DNA from: JBCCGI01 sp039029355
GTDB taxonomy: Bacteria > Planctomycetota > UBA1135 > GCA-002686595
Direction of reading: 5' to 3'
Assembly (NCBI GenBank): GCA_039029355.1
Contig: JBCCGI010000001.1
Span: forward strand, 186,001-250,000
DNA: 64,000 nucleotides
Part shown: positions 58,673 through 64,000 of the stretch, piece after piece
Layout: each line of letters starts with the position of its first letter
How positions within the stretch are numbered: the stretch's first letter is position 1
Translations under genes and position numbers: made by a program
The notes under the pieces: model-generated
Databases searched by the model: none
The model's input: the letters and a program-made list of their open reading frames with translations, nothing else
Told to the model about the DNA's origin: nothing

Positions 58673-60553
58673 TCAGTCGGTCTCCCACGAGTCGCTCTCC
58701 ATCGGATAGCACAGGTACTCGCGCGAGCGTCCCGCCGAGGGGTTGTAGAGGTAGACGTCGTCGTAGCCGACGACGCGGGCGTGGCCGATCACGTCGACCA
58801 GCTCGGCGGCCGTGGTGTCGGCGGGAAGGCGCAGGCGCAGGGGGAAGTCGCGGCCCTTGGCGTGCAGTTCATCGAGGTGTTCCATCGCGCGCCCCAAACT
58901 GACGCCGATCACGGTGCCGAGCCGGAACTGCGCCAGCCGCGAGCGGCTGTCGCGGGTGAGCTGCAGGTTCACCGTCTCGACCGGCTCCGTCGGTACGCGC
59001 GGGAGCGTGATGGGCAGGTAGCCCTCGTCCCCCTCGGGCGTAAGGACGGCGACCCGGTAGCGGTGGATGGCCACACCCGGCTGCGCTCCCGCCCGAATCA
59101 CCTCGAGCAGCGCCCGGTACGGCGCGCCCGGCTTCAATCGCAGCAGCACGGCGGCCTCCGGCACTTCGGGGCTGGTCCGCCGCGACGGGTCGTAGGGCAC
59201 CTTGGAGCTGGTCGTCGCGACGGCCTCGAGCACGCGGGCAAGCCGCGCGAAGGACTCCTGGTTGTCGAAGTCGGGGCCGTGCAGCGACTCGCCGTCGTGC
59301 CGGATCTCGCCGCCTTCGGCGACCTCGAGCACGAGGCTCGCGGCGTCGTTCGGGTCGAGCGCCTCGGCGACCGGGCTCCTGGGGAGCGGGTCCGGTGCGA
59401 CCGCCTTGGCGATGGCCACGGGCCGCGCCCGGGTGGGCGAGACCGAGACGTCGACCGGCGCGTAGGCCAGCAGCCAGAGGACTCCGAAGATGAGCAGCGC
59501 TCCCAGCGGCACGAGGATGGCGGGGATCACGATCCACGGGAGCCAGGAATCGCTGGTGGCGGGCTTCGCGGGCTCGCCTGTGGACATCGCGTCGGCCGTG
59601 GCCGGCGCCGCGCGCCCCTCGACGAGGTCGACGTCGGTGCGGATCTCGGACGCCCGCTGATAGCGGCGTTCGGGCTCGCTCTCGAGCGCACGCAACACGA
59701 CGCGGTCGAGCCGCACGTCGACCTCGACCTTCTGCGAAGGCGGCTGGAAGCGGCCGACGGGGAGCTCGCCCGTCAGGAGCTCGTAGAAGACCACGCCGAG
59801 CGAGTAGATGTCGGCGCGCTGGTCGACCTCGGGCGAGCCGCCGAGCTGCTCGGGGGCCATGTAGTGCGGCGTGCCCATCACCTGGCGGCTGCGCGTAAGG
59901 CGCTCGGCCGGCGCCGCCTTGCCCACGAGCTTGGCCAGCCCGAAGTCCAGGATCTTCACCCGTCCCGCCGCGTCGATGAGGATGTTCTCGGGCTTGATGT
60001 CGCGGTGCACCACACCCTCGGAGTGGGCGAACTCGAGCGCGTCGCAGATCTGCCGCACGATCGCCAGCGCCTGCGGCGCGTCGACCTCGCCGCCGCGGAT
60101 CAGCTCGCGCAGGCTGGCTCCATCGGCCAGCTCCATCGCGATGAACCAGTAGGGCCCCGCCTGCCCCACCTCGTGCACCGTGACAAGGTTGGGGTGATCG
60201 AGCCGCGCCAGCGCCCGCGCCTCACGGGTGAAGCGCGCGGCGAACGACGGGTCCTCGGCGGCGTCGATCCCCAGGATCTTGAGCGCGATGGGCCGCTCCA
60301 GGCCGCGCTGTACGGCGCGGTAGACGATGCCCATGCCGCCCCGGCCGATCAGGGCCTCGATCTCGAGGTTCGGAAAGTGCGGCGCGAGCTCGTCGACCGC
60401 CGGCGGCGGCTCGCCGGCGTGGAAGCCGCCCTCGCCCGAAGCGACGCTGTCCTCCGCCGCCATCGCCGCCTCGACCAGGCACCTCGGGCACAGCCCGCCG
60501 GGCGTTTCAACCGGCGGGAGTCCCGCTCCACAGCGTTCGCATAGGGTCTTCAT
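58673..60553 (-). CDS. Membrane Ser/Thr protein kinase with N-terminal zinc ribbon and ExbD-like extracytoplasmic region
   Basis: This protein has 626 residues. The start has two CxxC pairs (CERCGAG, CPRC) forming a small zinc ribbon. The kinase domain covers about 60-310: Gly loop GRGGMGIVYRA, Lys in PIALKIL, HRDIKPEN, DFGLAK and GTPHYMAPEQL. A transmembrane helix lies at about 335-360. The outer part (about 380-600) has two similar halves that resemble the ExbD/TolR fold (ending in RVVGYDDVYLY). ATG at 60553 and GTG at 60556 are both possible starts. It is divergent from an ECF sigma gene, which suggests a signalling pair. Confidence 0.88.
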   Translation of the reverse strand: MKTLCERCGAGLPPVETPGGLCPRCLVEAAMAAEDSVASGEGGFHAGEPPPAVDELAPHFPNLEIEALIGRGGMGIVYRAVQRGLERPIALKILGIDAAEDPSFAARFTREARALARLDHPNLVTVHEVGQAGPYWFIAMELADGASLRELIRGGEVDAPQALAIVRQICDALEFAHSEGVVHRDIKPENILIDAAGRVKILDFGLAKLVGKAAPAERLTRSRQVMGTPHYMAPEQLGGSPEVDQRADIYSLGVVFYELLTGELPVGRFQPPSQKVEVDVRLDRVVLRALESEPERRYQRASEIRTDVDLVEGRAAPATADAMSTGEPAKPATSDSWLPWIVIPAILVPLGALLIFGVLWLLAYAPVDVSVSPTRARPVAIAKAVAPDPLPRSPVAEALDPNDAASLVLEVAEGGEIRHDGESLHGPDFDNQESFARLARVLEAVATTSSKVPYDPSRRTSPEVPEAAVLLRLKPGAPYRALLEVIRAGAQPGVAIHRYRVAVLTPEGDEGYLPITLPRVPTEPVETVNLQLTRDSRSRLAQFRLGTVIGVSLGRAMEHLDELHAKGRDFPLRLRLPADTTAAELVDVIGHARVVGYDDVYLYNPSAGRSREYLCYPMESDSWETD

Positions 60554-60618
60554 CACCCACCCCAGAAGCGGGAGGCGGCTTAGGTTACAGGCGCCGCGAT
60601 GATTTTCCGCGGCTTAGG

Positions 60619-61350
60619 ATGGGAGCGGTGACCGTCGACGAGAGCTTCCTGACGACCCGCTGGAGCGTGGTCCTCGCCGTAGGCGACCCCGACCCCGCGT
60701 CCGCGCGGGACGCGTTGCTGAGCCTGTGCGAGGGCTACTGGTACCCGGTCTACGCCTACATCCGGCGGCGCGGCTCCGGGGCCGACGAGGCCGCCGACCT
60801 GACCCAGGGCTTCTTCGCCCGCTTGGTCGAGAAGCGTGACCTGGGCGGAGCCTCGCCCGAGCGCGGGCGCTTCCGCGCCTTCCTGCTGGCCGCGGTCCGC
60901 AACTTCATGGCGAACGAACGCGACCGCGCGGCGGCCGCGAAGCGCGGGGGCGGCGTGACCCCGCTCTCCTTCGACTTCGAGGGCGCCGACACGCGCTACG
61001 CGCTCGAGCCGGCCGACGAGCGCACGCCCGAGCACGTGTTCGAGCGCAGCTGGGCGCTGGCGCTGCTCGACCGCGCCTACGAGGCTCTGCGGAGCGACTA
61101 CGAGGCGTCGGGCCGCGGCGAGATCTTCGACGCGTTGAAAGAAGCGCTCCAGGGGAGCGCACCGGCGCGCCCTTACGCCGAGCTCGCGGGCGAGACCGGG
61201 ATGACCGTCGCCGCGGTCAAGGTCGCCGTGCACCGGCTGCGCCGGCGCTGGAAGGAGCGGCTGCGCGCCGAAATCGCCGGCACGGTGTCGACCGACGAAG
61301 AGGCCGAGGCCGAGCTGGGGGCGCTCTTCGAGGCGCTCTCGCGCGGCTAG
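60619..61350 (+). CDS. ECF-family sigma factor of the TTRWSVVL type
   Basis: This protein has 243 residues. The N-terminus TTRWSVVLAVGDPD is typical of a group common in Planctomycetota and related phyla and often found next to Ser/Thr kinases. Region 2 includes LTQGFFARLVEKRDL and FLLAAVRNFMANERDR; region 4 ends in GMTVAAVKVAVHRLRRRWK. No anti-sigma factor is adjacent, so control may pass through the divergent kinase gene 65 bp away, by phosphorylation. ATG at 60619 is listed; GTG at 60628, with GGGAG upstream, is also possible. Confidence 0.93.
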   Translation: MGAVTVDESFLTTRWSVVLAVGDPDPASARDALLSLCEGYWYPVYAYIRRRGSGADEAADLTQGFFARLVEKRDLGGASPERGRFRAFLLAAVRNFMANERDRAAAAKRGGGVTPLSFDFEGADTRYALEPADERTPEHVFERSWALALLDRAYEALRSDYEASGRGEIFDALKEALQGSAPARPYAELAGETGMTVAAVKVAVHRLRRRWKERLRAEIAGTVSTDEEAEAELGALFEALSRG

Positions 61351-61359
61351 CGCAGCCCG

Positions 61360-61998
61360 CTACTTCGCCTCGATCCGGTAGGCGCAGCTCAGGTCGCCGT
61401 CGAGCAGGTACTCCGTGCGCACGACCTCGACGCCCGGCCCGAGCACGCGGCGGAAGAGGCTCAGCTCGCCGGCGCACAGCCCGACGCAGGCCTCGGCGGC
61501 CACGCAGATCGGGCAGTGGTGCTCGACCAGCCGGAAGCCGTCGCCGGCGCGCGACCACTCGGCCAGATAGCCCTCCTCGCGGCGAATGGCGGTCAGCGCG
61601 GCCACCTTGTCGCCGAGCGGCGCCGCGGGCGGCGGCATGCGCGCCGCGTAGTCCTTGGCCTGCGCCGCGGTGCGGCGGTCGATCAGGCGCTTCACGCCCG
61701 CGTCGCCGAAGGCCTCGCGGGCGGCGTCGATCAGGCCCACGGTCAGCTCGGCGTGGCTGTTCGGGAAGCGCTCGTCGGCCGCCTGGGTCACGCGCCACTC
61801 GCGCCGCGGGCGCCCGACCTGGCCGGCAAGGTCCTCGAAGTCGACCAGGCCCTCGCCGGCGAGCTTCGACAGGTGCTGGCGCGCCGCCGTGCTGGTGACA
61901 CCCAGACGACGGGCGAGCTGTGCAGCCGTTTGGGGCCCCTTGGTCTTCAGGTGGAACAGGAGCTTCTCACGGGGCCCCGCCGAGCTCGGAGGTCGCAT
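61360..61998 (-). CDS. HTH transcriptional regulator with C-terminal Cys cluster (ArsR/SufR-like)
   Basis: This protein has 212 residues. The N-terminal winged helix (about 10-75) has TAAQLARRLGVTSTAARQHL. The C-terminal domain carries four Cys in HHCPICVAAEACVGLC, as in regulators that bind an Fe-S cluster or metal. I chose the ATG at 61998 because an operator-like inverted repeat lies at 62014-62037; a longer start at 62049 would put that repeat inside the gene. It is divergent from a VOC-family gene that may be its target. The signal may be redox state, iron or an electrophile. Confidence 0.82.
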   Translation of the reverse strand: MRPPSSAGPREKLLFHLKTKGPQTAAQLARRLGVTSTAARQHLSKLAGEGLVDFEDLAGQVGRPRREWRVTQAADERFPNSHAELTVGLIDAAREAFGDAGVKRLIDRRTAAQAKDYAARMPPPAAPLGDKVAALTAIRREEGYLAEWSRAGDGFRLVEHHCPICVAAEACVGLCAGELSLFRRVLGPGVEVVRTEYLLDGDLSCAYRIEAK

Positions 61999-62013
61999 TC
62001 GCCCAGCGTAAGC

Positions 62014-62037
62014 CACTTCAGCTCGATTTCCGAAGTG
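62014..62037. promoter_or_regulatory. Operator-like inverted repeat between regulator and VOC gene
   Basis: CACTTC (62014-62019) and GAAGTG (62032-62037) form a perfect inverted repeat with a 12-base spacer, the right size for a dimeric winged-helix regulator. It lies just upstream of the regulator start and before the promoter region of the gene at 62119. Confidence 0.5.
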
Positions 62038-62118
62038 ATTTGTTGCCATATCCTCGCCCTCGACTCGCAGGCCGGAACATAAAGCAAGCACCGACTTTCT
62101 TTTTCCAAGGAGCCCAGC

Positions 62119-62559
62119 ATGCGCGTCAAACACCTCGACCATCTCAACCTCTCCGTCGCGAGCCTCGCCGAGAGCATCGATTGGTACCGCCGCGTCTTCG
62201 GTTTCGAGCCGATGGAGAGCGGCACCTACCGCGGCGGCCCCTGGACGATCGTCCGCTGCGGCGACGCGCTGCTCTGCATGTACGAGCACGCCGACCGCCT
62301 GCACCTGGACGGCGACCAGCTGCGGGCCCGCCGCCTCCACGGGCTCAGCCACTTCGGGCTCCGGATCGACGATCGCGAGGCCTGGGAGCGCACGGTCGAG
62401 CGCGAGGGCCTGCACCTGCTCTACGGCGGGGCGTCGCGCTGGAAGCACTCCACCTCGTGGTATCTGCTCGACCCGACCGGCTACGAGATCGAGGTCGCGC
62501 TGTGGGACGACGACCGCGTCCACTTCGATCCGGCCGCGGCCCTGGCAGAAGCGCGCTAA
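62119..62559 (+). CDS. VOC/glyoxalase-family protein
   Basis: This protein has 146 residues. It is a vicinal-oxygen-chelate fold with LDHLNLSVASL at the start, a His in LSHFGLRI and Glu in GYEIEVALW, which can bind a divalent metal. Members include glyoxalases, dioxygenases and resistance proteins. It has an excellent Shine-Dalgarno (AAGGAG, 62107-62112) and is divergent from a metal- or redox-sensing regulator, so it may be part of a stress response. Confidence 0.88.
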   Translation: MRVKHLDHLNLSVASLAESIDWYRRVFGFEPMESGTYRGGPWTIVRCGDALLCMYEHADRLHLDGDQLRARRLHGLSHFGLRIDDREAWERTVEREGLHLLYGGASRWKHSTSWYLLDPTGYEIEVALWDDDRVHFDPAAALAEAR

Positions 62560-62713
62560 GGCCGGGAAAGCGCGGGAGGCGAGCCGCGGCTACGCCCGGG
62601 TTTTGAGGGGAAGCTCTCGCCCTAGCGCCTGCATTCGCGGATGCCCCCCGCGATCGGTAGTCTCGCTTCCCGCGCCCCCGCGGTCGACGAAAAAGCCGGA
62701 TCGGGGGGTCGCG

Positions 62714-64000
62714 CTAGGGCTGGATCGTCGCGTGCGCCGCGTTCGAGGGATGCAAGAGAGCGCCGCTCTGCGCGTCGACGGTCACGAAAGCGAGATCCAT
62801 CTCGAGCCCGGCGATCACGGGATCGTCGGGCAAATCGATCGACGCCATGGCCTGTCCGGTTCCGTCGAGCACGCCGTTGAAGCCCGAGAACGGCGGTTGG
62901 CTCGCCGCCGACAGCAGCGCGAAGAAATCCGGGTTGAGCGGCAGGTTGCAGCCGCCGACCGGGATCCCCGGAGACGTGCCCGACAGCCCCGCCGCAGCGA
63001 AGTAGAGCTGGTTCGCGTCCGCCGGCGCCCCGATGTCGAGCGTCAGCTTGGTGCCGGGCTGCAGCGGGCCCAACACCGCCGCGCTGGCGATGGCTTGGAG
63101 CGCGACGTCCTGCGCCACCGGCGTGCCCGCGGTGACGGTCACCAGCACCTCCTGCGTCGCGTAGCCCGGGCGGCTGAACGAGAGCGTGTAGTTGCCCGCC
63201 GGCGCAAACACGTGGTAGCGGCCGTAGGGGCCGCGGCTCTCGTTGCTCTCGCCCTGCGTGAAGTTCACGCCCACGAGCTCGACGTCCGCCTCGAGCGGCG
63301 CGCCCGTGCACGCGTCGGTTACGACGCCGCTGATCGGGACCTCGCGCTGGGCCATCCACAGAACGCCGAACAGGACCTGCGCCGCCTCGGCCTCGGCCGT
63401 AGCGAAGGCGGGCTGGAACTCGGTCGCGGTCTCGACCAGGAAGGCGTGGCCGCCCTCCTGGGCGAACTGCCACTCGTAGTGCTCGCCCTCGGCGCTGGGG
63501 CGACGCTCCTCACCCTGGTAGCCGCACGCGAAGGAGAGGTCGATCGCCTCGCTCAGGAAGAAGTCGTCGAACGGGTGCGGGAGGCACGCATAGCCCCAAA
63601 GAACCTCCTGCCCCGACGAGTGGAAGTCGAGCGTCTTGGCGAAGTGCCGGTCCTCCGAGAACGCCATCATCGTCAGCGTCTCGGCCTCGCTGGCCGGCGC
63701 GGGGCCCTTGTAGATGGACGACGACGGGTCGGTCGAGCCCGAGCAGGGATCGCTCCACCCCTGCGGGTAGTTGCGGTTGAGGTCCACGCCGATCCCGCCG
63801 GGGAACACGCGCCGGTTCTTGCGCCACAGGTTGTCGACCTCGAACACGTGCACGTAGCCGTCGGGGTTCCAGATCGGCACCACCCACAGCTCGTGCTCGT
63901 CGATCGCGTCGGTGATCGCGGGCGAGTTGCCGTAGAGCGGCAGCCACAGGTCCATCAGCGTGAGCGCGATCACCGGCGTCACGGTCTCGCGCGAGTGGTG
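62714..64000 (-). CDS. Secreted M14 zinc carboxypeptidase with C-terminal add-on domains (5' end outside window)
   Basis: The frame is open to the last base of the window. The final residues seen at the edge are HHSRE, the first zinc-binding motif (HxxE). The other zinc ligand is His in DFHSSGQE and the catalytic Glu is in ETATEF. After the peptidase (to about residue 215 of the visible part) come a carboxypeptidase-regulatory-like beta domain (ISGVVTDACTGAPLEADVEL) and another beta domain. It should remove C-terminal residues from peptides outside the cell. The signal peptide and the N-terminal part are outside the window. Confidence 0.88.
   Translation of the reverse strand, partial: HHSRETVTPVIALTLMDLWLPLYGNSPAITDAIDEHELWVVPIWNPDGYVHVFEVDNLWRKNRRVFPGGIGVDLNRNYPQGWSDPCSGSTDPSSSIYKGPAPASEAETLTMMAFSEDRHFAKTLDFHSSGQEVLWGYACLPHPFDDFFLSEAIDLSFACGYQGEERRPSAEGEHYEWQFAQEGGHAFLVETATEFQPAFATAEAEAAQVLFGVLWMAQREVPISGVVTDACTGAPLEADVELVGVNFTQGESNESRGPYGRYHVFAPAGNYTLSFSRPGYATQEVLVTVTAGTPVAQDVALQAIASAAVLGPLQPGTKLTLDIGAPADANQLYFAAAGLSGTSPGIPVGGCNLPLNPDFFALLSAASQPPFSGFNGVLDGTGQAMASIDLPDDPVIAGLEMDLAFVTVDAQSGALLHPSNAAHATIQP

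Overview
The window is very G+C-rich (about 70% by eye), densely coded and dominated by signalling, envelope and secreted-protein genes. It contains several sulfatase-fold lipoproteins, an FG-GAP/ASPIC-UnbV protein, an ECF sigma factor diverging from a large membrane Ser/Thr kinase, type IV pseudopilins with calcium-loop inserts, and long secreted beta-propeller or Ig-like proteins. Together these suggest a free-living, Gram-negative-type bacterium, most likely Planctomycetota (an environmental or marine lineage). Acidobacteriota or a similar deep-branching group is a less likely alternative. There is no rRNA, CRISPR array, transposase or integrase. The only tRNA is tRNA-Arg(CCG).

Layout, left to right. 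1-3780: a tightly coupled signalling operon of a coiled-coil protein, a membrane adaptor, a small Ras/Roc-like GTPase and an orphan histidine kinase; facing it is a P-loop/pentapeptide-repeat protein (3764-5668). 5757-9390: a small Gly-rich protein, an Asp/Asn hydroxylase-like enzyme and a divergent transketolase-family enzyme. 9485-16786: a Fic enzyme with palindromes in its promoter, a classical Cys-type sulfatase, a hemerythrin with a Gly/Arg tail, lytic transglycosylase MltA and an FG-GAP protein. 16826-24013: a sulfatase-like lipoprotein, a small acidic protein, a TPR lipoprotein, then a coupled run of HAD hydrolase, MoxR ATPase, a two-gene glutamine-dependent NAD synthetase and a HIT protein. 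24010-30256: a minus-strand pseudopilin operon (PilV-like, PilW-like, two PilX-like twins, a HEAT-repeat protein) with a divergent two-TM protein.

30275-40855: an esterase-like protein, a sulfatase-like lipoprotein coupled to a Wzy/O-antigen-ligase-like TPR protein, another sulfatase-like lipoprotein, and a coupled pair of secreted propeller proteins ending in a strong hairpin. 40959-45799: a small coiled-coil protein, a CheC/CheX-like protein and a sigma / anti-sigma / RseB-like lipoprotein operon with an ECF-type promoter upstream. 46053-48481: tRNA-Arg, a PilZ protein and a B12/radical-SAM protein. 48834-58669: tandem sulfatase-like twins, an SGNH hydrolase, a GT4 glycosyltransferase, PurF (Fe-S type), a GT9 transferase and a second B12/radical-SAM enzyme, which looks like surface-glycan or lipid chemistry. 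58673-64000: a zinc-ribbon Ser/Thr kinase with an ExbD-like extracytoplasmic part, a divergent ECF sigma factor, a Cys-cluster HTH regulator with an operator-like inverted repeat, a VOC protein, and an M14 carboxypeptidase cut by the window edge.

The recurring themes are envelope stress sensing, surface appendages, and glycan or lipid decoration by alkaline-phosphatase-superfamily enzymes that carry Thr where sulfatases carry the formylglycine Cys. Start codons are often GTG, and many genes are coupled by ATGA or GTGA overlaps.
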